Source: DASYQV01 sp036005125
Lineage (GTDB): Bacteria > Acidobacteriota > Vicinamibacteria > Vicinamibacterales > UBA2999
Assembly: GCA_036005125.1 (NCBI GenBank)
Contig: DASYQV010000158.1
Coordinates: 1 to 32,772, forward strand
Length of the DNA: 32,772 nucleotides
Reading direction: 5' to 3'
Part shown: in pieces, positions 1 to 8,446 of the stretch
How positions within the stretch are numbered: the stretch's first letter is position 1
Layout: each line of letters starts with the position of its first letter
Notes under the pieces: model-generated
Database searches by the model: none
Seen by the model: the letters and a program-made list of their open reading frames with translations, nothing else
Told to the model about the DNA's origin: nothing
Position numbers and translations under genes: made by a program

Positions 1-1215
1 TCACGTGAAACATATGATCCGGCCGTCCTGGGAGCCGATCACGATCCGGCCGCCAGCGACCGCGGGCGACGCGGTGACGGGGCCGCCCATGTCGAATTCC
101 CAGAGCTTCTCGCCCTTGTGACGGTCGAGCACATAAAAGCGTCCGTCGCTCGAGCCGACGTAGACGCGATCGCCGACGATCACAGGAGACGAATCGACGC
201 GCGCGCGCGTCGCGAACGTCCAACGGGCCTTTCCGGTGGCGGCGTCGAGCCCGTGCACCATCTTGTCGCGGCCGCCGAGCACCACCGTCCCGTCCGCAAT
301 CGCCGCCGATGAATAGAACGGGAACTGACGATCCGTTGGAGCATAGCGCCACACCTGTTTCCGCGCCTTGAGATCGACCGCGAGCACTTCGTTGTTGAAC
401 GTGCCGAAGTACGCGCGCCCGTTGGCCAGCGCGACCGAGGCGCCGGTGTAAGCGCCAATCGGGACCCGGAACGCTTCTTTCCCGTCCGAGATCCGGATGG
501 CGCGGAAGACCTCGTCACATCCGGCGAGGTACACGAGCCCGTCGGCGACGGCCGGCGTGCCGTGCACGTAGTTCTCGGTTTCGGCGGTCCAGATCAGCTT
601 GCCGTCTTTGGCGGACAGGCCGTACAGGTGGGCATCGTACGATCCGATGATCACGCGATCGCCGGCGACAACCGGCGACGACTTGATCTCCCCCTTCGTC
701 TTGAACGTCCACAGGCCCTTCCCGTCCGTGGCGTTGACCGCATGGACCATGCCGCTGAGATCGCCGACGTAGACGATGCCGTTGCTCACGGCGGGCGAGG
801 ACTCGCCGACGCCCTGCTCGACGGCGTATTTCCACAGTACCTTGCCGTCGGCGAGGCTCAGGGCGAGCAGATGCCCCGATCCCACGCCCACGAACACACG
901 TCCGTCGGCAATCGCCGCTGAGGACTCGACAGCGTCGCCCGCCTCGTGCGACCAGGCGACTTTCAGCGTCGGCGAGAGAGGACCGGCCGCGACGCCGGCA
1001 AGAGTGGGTCCGCCACGGAACTGCGGCCACGTGTCGGGAGCGGGCGCCTGGGCTGCCGCTGCCGCCACGCACGCCACGAAGACAGAGATCCACCCCACGG
1101 CGGTCCGCCGTTGGCGGACCGCGAAACCAGTGCTGGCCAGGTCGCGGTCGCTAGCGACCGCGACAGGAAAAACGCGCGTTGGGGACCCCGGTCCGGTGAG
1201 AAGCTGTCTTACCAT
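1..1215 (-). CDS. Secreted PQQ-like beta-propeller protein
   Basis: This gene encodes a 404-residue protein built of repeated propeller blades. Each blade ends in a DGK-x-LW or DGKxxW type motif followed by SSPVVAGDRVxxGS-like strands, as in the PQQ_2/WD40-like family. Such proteins are exported and may bind ligands or scaffold complexes. I see no evidence of a catalytic quinoprotein site. A hydrophobic signal segment (ISVFVACVAAAAAQ) lies near residues 43-56. The first ATG (1215) overlaps the stop of the upstream dehydrogenase gene by 7 bp. However, residues 1-39 are encoded by three palindromic repeats and look unlike a normal signal-peptide n-region. A GTG at 1098 in the same frame (VGWISVFVACV) is an equally plausible start. 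It would leave 1099-1208 as a repeat-filled gap. The family is certain; the start is not. Confidence 0.85.
   Translation of the reverse strand: MVRQLLTGPGSPTRVFPVAVASDRDLASTGFAVRQRRTAVGWISVFVACVAAAAAQAPAPDTWPQFRGGPTLAGVAAGPLSPTLKVAWSHEAGDAVESSAAIADGRVFVGVGSGHLLALSLADGKVLWKYAVEQGVGESSPAVSNGIVYVGDLSGMVHAVNATDGKGLWTFKTKGEIKSSPVVAGDRVIIGSYDAHLYGLSAKDGKLIWTAETENYVHGTPAVADGLVYLAGCDEVFRAIRISDGKEAFRVPIGAYTGASVALANGRAYFGTFNNEVLAVDLKARKQVWRYAPTDRQFPFYSSAAIADGTVVLGGRDKMVHGLDAATGKARWTFATRARVDSSPVIVGDRVYVGSSDGRFYVLDRHKGEKLWEFDMGGPVTASPAVAGGRIVIGSQDGRIICFT
1100..1122. repeat. Perfect 10-bp stem hairpin in the 5' part of the propeller gene
   Basis: The stem GCGGTCCGCC at 1100-1109 pairs perfectly with 1113-1122 around a 3-base loop. 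It is read in frame as VRQRRTAVG if the propeller gene starts at 1215. It lies just upstream of the alternative GTG start at 1098. Confidence 0.8.
1141..1164. repeat. Perfect 24-bp palindrome
   Basis: The 24 bases at 1141-1164 equal their own reverse complement, with the centre at CTAG. The palindrome lies 19 bp from the hairpin at 1100-1122 and next to a dispersed repeat at 1169-1191. It could be a protein-binding site or a mobile palindromic unit. Nothing in the sequence decides between these. Confidence 0.85.
1169..1191. repeat. Dispersed repeat copy (shared with 31115-31137)
   Basis: The stretch ending in CGTTGGGGACCCCGG matches 31116-31137 at 21 of 22 positions, differing only by G/C in the middle. 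At both sites it lies inside an open frame on the minus strand and is translated as GxPGSPT. It also contains the small palindrome GGGGACCCC. Confidence 0.75.
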
Positions 1216-2318
1216 GCCATCTCGTAGATTTCTCGCGCCCCGTGTTCATCGAACGGGCGCGGATTGAACGTGCCAGTCCGCTGCGCCGCCGCTTCGTGCG
1301 CAAGCATGTCCAGATCGTCCTCCGAGACGCCGGCCGCCGCAAGCCCCGCGGGAAACTGCCCGATATGTGCCAGAGCTTCGAGGCGGGCCGGCAGGTCCGG
1401 CGCCAGCGCCACATACCGTGCGCGCGTCTCCTCCGAGCTCGAGTTCCACTGCACCACGTGCCGCAGCAGCAGCGCGATGGCGACACCGTGCGTGGTCCCG
1501 TAGCGCGCGGTCAGCGGGTTGGCACACGCGTGCGTCGCGCCGAGCATTGACTGCTCGATCGCGGCGCCGGCCAGGTGCGAACCCACCAGCATCGCCCCGC
1601 GTGCGTCGAGGTCTCGCGGCGCCCGCAGCACCCGCTCGAAGCTCCCCTCCAGGAGCCGCCATGCCTCGCGCGCGAACAGATCGGACATCGGGTTGCGCGT
1701 CCGGGTCACCCACGTCTCGACCGCGTGCGCGATGGCATCATAGCCCGCCGCTGAGGTGACGTGTGCGGGCTGGCTCGTGGTCAGCTCGGGATCGAGGATG
1801 ACGGTGGAGAATGCCGCCTTCGCGTCGCCGCACGCCATCTTCACGTGCGTGCGCGCGTCGGAGATGAGCGCGTAGGACTGCGCGTCGCTGCCGGTGCCGG
1901 CCGTGGTGGGCACGCCAATCATCGGCAACATCGGACGCGATGCTTTTCCGTAGCCGCGGTAGTCGGCCATCGCGCCCCCGTTCGTCAGCAGGAAGTTGAT
2001 TCCTTTGGCGCAGTCCATCGAGCTGCCGCCGCCGAGGCCGACGATTCCATTCACGCCAAGCGCCGCCGCGTGGGCGCGGCCTGCCTCCACCATGTCCGTG
2101 TCGGGATTCTCGGTGAACTCGTGGAATGTCTCGACCGCGATCCCGGCACCTTCGAGCGCGCGGCGCGCGGCGTCGACGTACCCGACGGCGGCGATCCCCC
2201 GATCGGCGACGATGAGAACGCGGGTGATGCCGAGCGCGTGCGCGCGCTCACCAATCCGGGAGAGCGTGCCGGCGCCGAAGATCACGCGGGAACGGGGATG
2301 GAAGTCGAACGGGCGCAT
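1209..2318 (-). CDS. Iron-containing alcohol dehydrogenase
   Basis: This is a 369-residue group III (Fe-dependent) alcohol dehydrogenase, expected to oxidise or reduce small alcohols and aldehydes with NAD(P). The dinucleotide motif GGGSSMD is at 97-102 and PTTAGTGS at 137-144. The metal ligands are all present: D194 and H198 (GYDAIAHAVE), H263 (ATHACANPL) and H277 (TTHG), at the spacing typical of FucO-like enzymes. I chose the ATG at 2318 because the family begins MxxFxF...RVIFGAG there. An in-frame ATG at 2369 would add 17 unrelated residues that run into the upstream palindromic repeat. The stop overlaps the possible start of the propeller gene downstream, which suggests co-transcription. 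The substrate is unknown; lactaldehyde, propanediol or a hydroxyacid are family possibilities. Confidence 0.93.
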   Translation of the reverse strand: MRPFDFHPRSRVIFGAGTLSRIGERAHALGITRVLIVADRGIAAVGYVDAARRALEGAGIAVETFHEFTENPDTDMVEAGRAHAAALGVNGIVGLGGGSSMDCAKGINFLLTNGGAMADYRGYGKASRPMLPMIGVPTTAGTGSDAQSYALISDARTHVKMACGDAKAAFSTVILDPELTTSQPAHVTSAAGYDAIAHAVETWVTRTRNPMSDLFAREAWRLLEGSFERVLRAPRDLDARGAMLVGSHLAGAAIEQSMLGATHACANPLTARYGTTHGVAIALLLRHVVQWNSSSEETRARYVALAPDLPARLEALAHIGQFPAGLAAAGVSEDDLDMLAHEAAAQRTGTFNPRPFDEHGAREIYEMAW

Positions 2319-2340
2319 CACGCTCGTCCAGCAGTCACTG

Positions 2341-2460
2341 ATTCTACTGACTCTACCCTCACGAGCCACGGAGACACGGAGACACAGAGAAACCTAAGCT
2401 TCTCTGTGCCTCTTGTGCCTCTGTGGCCCGTGATCCTTGAATCGTGAGAGTCAGTGTAAT
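2341..2460. repeat. Long imperfect palindrome between two minus-strand genes
   Basis: The left arm (about 2360-2391, CACGAGCCACGGAGACAC and onward) and the right arm (about 2400-2432) are reverse complements with a few mismatches and one gap. The loop is about 8 bases. The inner part CACAGAGAA/TTCTCTGTG is perfect. Outside these arms, ACTGACTCT near 2346 pairs with AGAGTCAGT near 2447. The element fills most of the gap between the propeller gene ending at 2499 and the dehydrogenase starting at 2318. It could end transcription or act as a palindromic mobile unit. Confidence 0.7.
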
Positions 2461-2498
2461 GCGTGGGCCGGAGTCCCGCCGATGACTGCTGGAGTCCC

Positions 2499-3923
<1,425 letters not shown>

Positions 3924-3961
3924 AATTCGTGATTCTTCGATTCGTGATTGGCGATTTCCGA
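3924..3961 (-). repeat. Heptamer array before a start codon
   Basis: Read on the minus strand, the whole 38-bp gap is made of AATCACG, AATCGCC and AATCGAAG-like 7-8 base units ending directly at the ATG at 3923. This is the same family and the same polarity relative to the downstream start as the arrays ending near 15987 and 18400. Confidence 0.75.
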
Positions 3962-6235
3962 TTACTTGTTTGCGTACACACGCATGTTGTCGAAATAGAT
4001 CTCGGAGATGCCGTCGCCGTAGAGACCGGGGCTGCCGTTCCTGTGCGGGATGCGGTCGATCTTCTCGATCGTCCACGCCTGCGGCTCGGATTCGCCGGTC
4101 GGCCAGACCTTGCCGCGCACCTGCGTCGTGCCGTCCTGCCGGTTGTCGACGCGGAGCTTCATGCGATACCACGTGTCCGCGTTCCACGCAAACGGAACCT
4201 TCACCGTCATCTCGTTGGCCGCCTGCCACGGGTGCAGCTCGAGTTTCTGACCGTTGCCGAACAGCACGAGACCGTATCGCTGATTGATGAGGCCCACGTC
4301 GCCGCGCTGGCGCCGCTGCTCCCGGCCGCGCACGTCGGCTTCCACGGTGTAGTCGTGCCAGGTGGGATCGCCCATGATCACCTTGGCGCGGCGGCCGACG
4401 GTGTCATCGCGCGGCCGCACGAGCACAGCTCCCGCGCCTTCAACCGTCCGCTGGAAGACCTTGCCCGGTGCCCCGACCCACCACGACGGCGCCGCATCGG
4501 CGGGCTTGTCGCCCTTCGACTCCGCGCGCGGCGAGCCTGAGCTCGTCGAAGGCTCGAAATCGAACGACCACGGCAGCGGCGGGACCACACGTACGCGCGC
4601 CTGTCCCGTGACGCCGCTGACCGTCGCCTTCACGAATCCGCCCTGGGCGTCCTTTCCCGCCGTGAGCGTGCCATCCGGATTGATGGTACCGCCCAGCTGA
4701 TCGAGCGCCCATGTCGCCTTCTGAGGCGCCTCTTCGCGAATCAGATTGCCCTTGCTGTCGTACAGCCGCAGCCGGAACTTCTGCTGCGCCCCTGGCGCAA
4801 GCTCCGCTTCGTACGGAAAGACCTGGACGTGCGTGACCACACCGTCGCTCGCGGCGCCGCCCTCGCCGTTGGTGCCGTTGGTGCCGGCTGTCGCGCTGCG
4901 CGAGGATCTCCCGGTCGACGGACGCTGACGCTTTCCGATCGCGTACACGTTTTCTATCGATGTCAGGTAGACGCGGCCATCGGCGACGATGGGCGAGGCG
5001 ATGATCTGGTCGGGATTTGCGGGATTCCCCAGCACGTCCTCGTCGAGGATGTCCACGCCGGTTGCCGACGGGCGCAGGATGTAGAACTTGCCGTTCTCCG
5101 TCCCGACGTACAGCTTGCCGTCCGCGAGCACGGGCGAGCCCTTCTGCAATGTTCCCAGACTCTTGTGCCAGAGCTCCTTGCCCGTCTTCAGGTCGAACGC
5201 GCCGACGATCGCGCTGTTGTCGACCGTGTACAGGCGCTCGCCATCGGTGACCGGCGACGCATACGTGGGCAGGAAGCCCAGTGTCTTCCACTTGTAGGCA
5301 TCCGCCCCGAGCTTGCCCGTTCTCGCCGGGTCGATCGCGGCGACCATGCCCATCTCGGTTGTGTCGATGTTCTCCTCGCCGTGTGTGATGTATGTCACGC
5401 CGTTCAGATAGAGCGGGCTGTTCAGGATCGCGCGTTTGCTGACCTCGACCTGCCACACCGGCTCGCCGGTGTTCGCCTTGAGCGCGTGATATACACCGTC
5501 GGTGCCGCCGACCATCATGAGCTTCATTCCGTTGACGGTGGCGACGATCGGCGTCGAGTAGTTCGTGTCGTAGTGGCGCGCCTGCGGCGAGCTGATCCAG
5601 ATGGTCTGCCCCGTCTTCTTGTCGAACGCGAAGTAGCGGTTGCCGGGACGATTGAGATCGCCCCACGCCAGGATCAGCGTGTTCAGGATGACCTTGTCAC
5701 CTTCGACGATCGGCGAGACGGTCCGGCCGCCATGCGTGGTGACCGCCCCGTGCTCTTCGGTCAGCGGGCGATCCCACAGGACCTTCCCCTCGGGCGACAC
5801 GCAGATGAGCTCCGCCGCGACCGTGAACACGTAGATGTTGCCCGTCTCGGGGTCGACGGCCGGCGACGCCCACGCCGCGCGACGCTGCGGCACGTCGCTC
5901 AGGTAAAGGCTGAAGCGACGATCCCACAGTATCTTGCCCGACTCGGCGTCGATGGCGACCAGCCGTTCCTGCGTGGTCGCCAGGTCGCCGACTATCGTCT
6001 GTAGATACAGGCGACCGCGAAACGCGACGGGAGCGGAGCGGCCGCCGAACGGCAGCTTCCACGCCACATTTTCCCCCCCGGGCGACCATTTCGTCGGGAG
6101 GTTGGTCTCATGCGAGACGCCATCGCGACCGGGGCCGCGCCATTCGGGCCAGTCAATGGCCCCGAGCCCGACCGCGGACGCGAGGAGCAGGAACGAGAGC
6201 AGCGCAGGGTGTGACGGACGGATTCTGGCTTTCAT
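3962..6235 (-). CDS. Large secreted propeller with Ig-like and lectin-like C-terminal domains
   Basis: This is a 757-residue exported protein. A signal peptide covers residues 1 to about 26 (ALLSFLLLASAVGLGA). A PQQ-type propeller begins at IDWPEWRGPGRDG and runs to about residue 435, with repeats such as DAESGKILWDRR, KTGQTIWIS and KTGKELWHKS. A bacterial Ig-like segment follows, about 450-555 (ELAPGAQQKFRLRLYDSKG ... TINPDGTLTAG). A C-terminal concanavalin/laminin-G-like domain of the DUF1080 type closes the protein (WHDYTVEADV ... YRMKLRVDN ... IYFDNMRVYANK). The multidomain layout suggests polymer or sugar binding at the cell surface. The linker before the last domain contains an in-frame palindromic element (4513-4552). 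It is the first gene of a minus-strand run with the second propeller and the dehydrogenase. Function beyond binding is not shown. Confidence 0.9.
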   Translation of the reverse strand: MKARIRPSHPALLSFLLLASAVGLGAIDWPEWRGPGRDGVSHETNLPTKWSPGGENVAWKLPFGGRSAPVAFRGRLYLQTIVGDLATTQERLVAIDAESGKILWDRRFSLYLSDVPQRRAAWASPAVDPETGNIYVFTVAAELICVSPEGKVLWDRPLTEEHGAVTTHGGRTVSPIVEGDKVILNTLILAWGDLNRPGNRYFAFDKKTGQTIWISSPQARHYDTNYSTPIVATVNGMKLMMVGGTDGVYHALKANTGEPVWQVEVSKRAILNSPLYLNGVTYITHGEENIDTTEMGMVAAIDPARTGKLGADAYKWKTLGFLPTYASPVTDGERLYTVDNSAIVGAFDLKTGKELWHKSLGTLQKGSPVLADGKLYVGTENGKFYILRPSATGVDILDEDVLGNPANPDQIIASPIVADGRVYLTSIENVYAIGKRQRPSTGRSSRSATAGTNGTNGEGGAASDGVVTHVQVFPYEAELAPGAQQKFRLRLYDSKGNLIREEAPQKATWALDQLGGTINPDGTLTAGKDAQGGFVKATVSGVTGQARVRVVPPLPWSFDFEPSTSSGSPRAESKGDKPADAAPSWWVGAPGKVFQRTVEGAGAVLVRPRDDTVGRRAKVIMGDPTWHDYTVEADVRGREQRRQRGDVGLINQRYGLVLFGNGQKLELHPWQAANEMTVKVPFAWNADTWYRMKLRVDNRQDGTTQVRGKVWPTGESEPQAWTIEKIDRIPHRNGSPGLYGDGISEIYFDNMRVYANK
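4513..4552. repeat. Dispersed-type palindromic element inserted in frame
   Basis: The ends CCTTCGAC (4513-4520) and GTCGAAGG (4545-4552) are perfect 8-bp inverted repeats, enclosing GCGCGCG and GAGCCTGAGCTC. On the minus strand it is translated as EPSTSSGSPRAESKGD, a Ser/Gly/Pro-rich linker between the Ig-like and lectin-like domains. Elements with CCTTCGAC...GTCGAAGG ends are familiar dispersed repeats in many GC-rich genomes, so I read this as an exonised repeat. Confidence 0.7.
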
Positions 6236-6455
6236 AGCTCAGGCTGTATATTCAGACACGGATGACCCGTGACGATATAGCCTCGGGGCGGAGCGGTCAA
6301 GCCATGTGACCCGCAATCGGCGCCCCCTTTTCAGGGGGGGCACGGCCGGGCCCTTTGCGCACCGGTTGGGCTTTACGGTATTAATCGCGATTGGCGGGAG
6401 GCTGGGCTATGCTGGGCGCCTCCCGGTTCGGCGACGCGGACTGGGAGAAGGCAGT
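6236..6455. promoter_or_regulatory. Divergent intergenic region with two hairpins
   Basis: This gap of about 220 bp separates the minus-strand propeller operon from the plus-strand lipoyl/radical SAM cluster, so it should hold promoters for both. I see a hairpin CCCCCT/AGGGGG at 6323-6338 and a second, CGGGAGGC/GCCTCCCG, at 6395-6425 with a 15-base loop. The second one ends about 30 bases before the proposed TTG start at 6456. An AT-rich patch (GGTATTAATCG, near 6377) could be a -10 region. I cannot place a convincing -35 element. Confidence 0.4.
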
Positions 6456-6899
6456 TTGGCTGAAATTTACTACCGGCGGTCCCGGTTTTCCACGCGGCTG
6501 CCTTCGGATCGCTTGTATACGCCGTCGCATTTCTGGGTGCAGGAGCATACGCCAGGCATCTGGCGCGTCGGGTTGACGAAGTTCGCCGCGCGGATGCTGG
6601 GCGACGTCGTCGACGTCGGATTCGAGGTCAAGCCCGGCGACGCGGTCGCGCTGGGCGATGAGGTCGGCTGGTTCGAGGGGTTCAAGGCGCGCAGCGACTT
6701 GTACTGTGTGGTCAGCGGCCGGTTCCTCGAGGCGAATCCGATGCTCGATCAGGACGTGGACGTGATCGATCGCGACCGGTACGGCGACGGATGGCTGTAT
6801 CGGGTCGAAGGCTCCCCGGATCCGGACACGCGCGACGCGGCCGGATATGCGCGGGTGCTGGACGAGATCATCGACCGGATGCGAGGGAGAACCAAGTAG
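6456..6899 (+). CDS. GcvH-like lipoyl carrier protein
   Basis: This is a 147-residue protein of the glycine-cleavage H-protein fold. The core SHFWVQEHTPGIWRVGLTKF ... LGDVVDVGF follows the H-protein pattern. The hairpin GWFEGFKARSDLY carries the conserved lipoylated lysine at K77 and the downstream VSGRFLEANPML turn. I placed the start at the TTG at 6456 because GGGAGAAGG lies just upstream and the homologous part begins there. An ATG at 6306 in frame would add 50 residues of low-quality sequence crossing two hairpins. No glycine-cleavage P or T protein gene is nearby. The next genes encode a metal-chaperone GTPase, Fe-S proteins and a radical SAM enzyme. It is therefore more likely a dedicated carrier, as in other lipoyl-binding-protein pathways, than part of glycine cleavage. 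That role is inference. Confidence 0.85.
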   Translation: MAEIYYRRSRFSTRLPSDRLYTPSHFWVQEHTPGIWRVGLTKFAARMLGDVVDVGFEVKPGDAVALGDEVGWFEGFKARSDLYCVVSGRFLEANPMLDQDVDVIDRDRYGDGWLYRVEGSPDPDTRDAAGYARVLDEIIDRMRGRTK

Positions 6900-6971
6900 G
6901 CATCAGGGGTCAGGCATCGGGCATCAGGGCCGTCTCAGGGATCAGGCACCAGTTATCGGGGATCAGGGCTG
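6898..6971 (+). repeat. Heptamer array, single orientation
   Basis: The gap between the lipoyl carrier and the GTPase is filled with GCATCAG, GGGTCAG, GCATCGG, GGATCAG and similar 7-base units. It starts at the stop codon TAG and runs to the ATG at 6972. Unlike most other gaps here, it is not inverted in its second half. Confidence 0.75.
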
Positions 6972-8078
6972 ATGGCGAGAGCGCAATACGTGATGATCGG
7001 CGGTTTCCTGGGCGCCGGAAAGACGACGGCGATGCTGAAGCTCGGGCAGCACGTCGTGGCCGGCGAGAGGCGCGTCGGTCTCATTACCAACGACCAGAGC
7101 TCCGGTCTGGCGGACACACGGGTTCTCGGTGCGGCAGGCTTCCGGGTGGAAGAGATCACGGGCGGCTGCTTCTGTTGCCGATTCGGATCCCTCACGGAGG
7201 CGGCGGCACGGCTGACGGAGGATGCCGCACCCGAGGTATTCCTGGCCGAGCCAGTCGGGAGCTGCACGGATCTGAAGGCGACCGTGTCCTATCCACTCCG
7301 CCGGATGTACGGCGACGACTACCGCGTGGCGCCGTTCAGCGTGATGGTGGATCCCGCCAGGGCACTGCGCGTGCTCGGCGTGGAGGACGGTCGCCGCTTC
7401 TCGGCCAAGGTGCACTACGTCTACGAGAAGCAGCTCGAGGAAGCCGACTTCATCGTCATCAACAAGATTGATACGGTGTCCGCCGAGCGCGTCGCCACGC
7501 TGCGCGCGGCGCTCGAGGCCCGGTATCCGCGGGCGCGCATCTTCGAAGTGTCGGCGCGCACGGGTCGGGGCCTTTCCGCGTGGTTCGACACCGTGCTCGC
7601 CATGAGCGATGAAGGCCGCTCGGACCTGGATATCGACTACGACGACTACGCGGAAGGCGAGGCGCTCCTCGGGTGGTTGAACTGCACGGCGCGGCTCGAA
7701 GGCGAACCGTTCGACGGCAACGCCTGGCTGAAGAACCTCGCCTCGTCGATTCAGACACGGCTGGCTGAATCCGCCATCGAGATCGCGCACCTCAAGATGA
7801 CATTGACGTCTCCTGAGGCTCCCGACGAGCTTGCCGCCCTCAACCTGGCGCGAACCGACGCGCTGCCCGACGCGTCCTATCGCCTGCAGGCTCCGATCGG
7901 CGAGGGTGAGCTCATCGTAAACCTGCGGGCGGAAGCCGACCCGGCGCTGCTGCGCGACGTCGTAACCGCCAGCATCAATCAGCGCCCGACGGACACCGCG
8001 CCTCGAGCGACGATCGAACACCTGGAACACTTCAGGCCCGGTCGGCCGGTTCCCACGCACCGGCTGGTATTGGGCTGA
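6972..8078 (+). CDS. CobW/COG0523-type G3E GTPase (putative metallochaperone)
   Basis: This 368-residue P-loop GTPase belongs to the G3E family. The Walker A GGFLGAGKTT is at residues 10-19. The family's metal motif, GGC-FCC with C66, C68 and C69, is intact (CxCC). The base-specificity motif NKID is at 164-167. COG0523 proteins insert or deliver metals (Zn, Co, Ni, Fe) to client enzymes, driven by GTP hydrolysis. The C-terminal part (about 215-368) does not obviously match the standard CobW_C domain and may be specific to this cluster. It lies 14 bp before a small cysteine-rich gene and ahead of two Fe-S protein genes. A client in the same cluster is a reasonable guess, for example the radical SAM or DUF116 protein. 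Confidence 0.9.
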   Translation: MARAQYVMIGGFLGAGKTTAMLKLGQHVVAGERRVGLITNDQSSGLADTRVLGAAGFRVEEITGGCFCCRFGSLTEAAARLTEDAAPEVFLAEPVGSCTDLKATVSYPLRRMYGDDYRVAPFSVMVDPARALRVLGVEDGRRFSAKVHYVYEKQLEEADFIVINKIDTVSAERVATLRAALEARYPRARIFEVSARTGRGLSAWFDTVLAMSDEGRSDLDIDYDDYAEGEALLGWLNCTARLEGEPFDGNAWLKNLASSIQTRLAESAIEIAHLKMTLTSPEAPDELAALNLARTDALPDASYRLQAPIGEGELIVNLRAEADPALLRDVVTASINQRPTDTAPRATIEHLEHFRPGRPVPTHRLVLG

Positions 8079-8099
8079 TATGGACTGCTGATATGGACT
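8074..8099 (+). repeat. 13-bp tandem duplication at a gene junction
   Basis: GCTGATATGGACT occurs twice in direct tandem (8074-8086 and 8087-8099). The first copy supplies the GTPase stop TGA. The second supplies the ATG of the next gene. The first copy also creates a tiny frame ATG-GAC-TGC-TGA at 8080-8091. Confidence 0.9.
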
Positions 8100-8446
8100 C
8101 GCCGCCACGCCTGGTCTACTGCCACTGCGCCTACGCGCAGGTCGTGCCGCCGGAGGTCAAACAGCACGTCCTGCGCGTGCTGACCGAATCCGAGACGTCC
8201 TTCGAGGCGGTGGCGGACCTCTGCGAAATGGCGGCACGCCGCGATCCGTGCCTGCAGTCGATTGCTGCGGGTGGCCCGGTGCGGATCGCCGCCTGCTACC
8301 CGCGCGCGGTCCGCTGGCTGTTCTCGTCGGCCGGCGCGCCGCTGCCCGAGAACGGGTCCGAAATCATCAACATGCGTGTGGCGACGGCCGAAGAGGCCGC
8401 CGCGGCGCTCTTCCGTGCCGACGCGCGCGACGTGGAGACGACATGA
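8093..8446 (+). CDS. Small cysteine-rich HdrA-like fragment
   Basis: This is a 117-residue protein with cysteines at 10, 12, 44, 53 and 68. The opening LVYCHCAYAQVVPPE and the later ARRDPCLQSIAAG ... IAACYPRAVRWLF recall the N-terminal cysteine-containing part of HdrA-like and hydrogenase Fe-S subunit proteins (VCHCG... and ACHPRAV). The FAD domain that makes HdrA an electron-bifurcating flavoprotein is absent. Its stop overlaps the start of the ferredoxin-like gene by ATGA, so the two are translationally coupled and probably partner proteins. I infer a small Fe-S or thiol redox module. The resemblance is by eye and modest. Confidence 0.7.
   Translation: MDSPPRLVYCHCAYAQVVPPEVKQHVLRVLTESETSFEAVADLCEMAARRDPCLQSIAAGGPVRIAACYPRAVRWLFSSAGAPLPENGSEIINMRVATAEEAAAALFRADARDVETT

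Noticed and set aside
3962..6235. PQQ-dependent alcohol dehydrogenase
   Set aside because: Only the propeller repeats are visible. The vicinal cysteine pair and cytochrome domain expected of such enzymes are not.
6306..6455. N-terminal 50 residues of the lipoyl carrier
   Set aside because: This stretch crosses two hairpins, is Arg/Gly-rich and lacks H-protein similarity. The TTG at 6456 has a better ribosome site.
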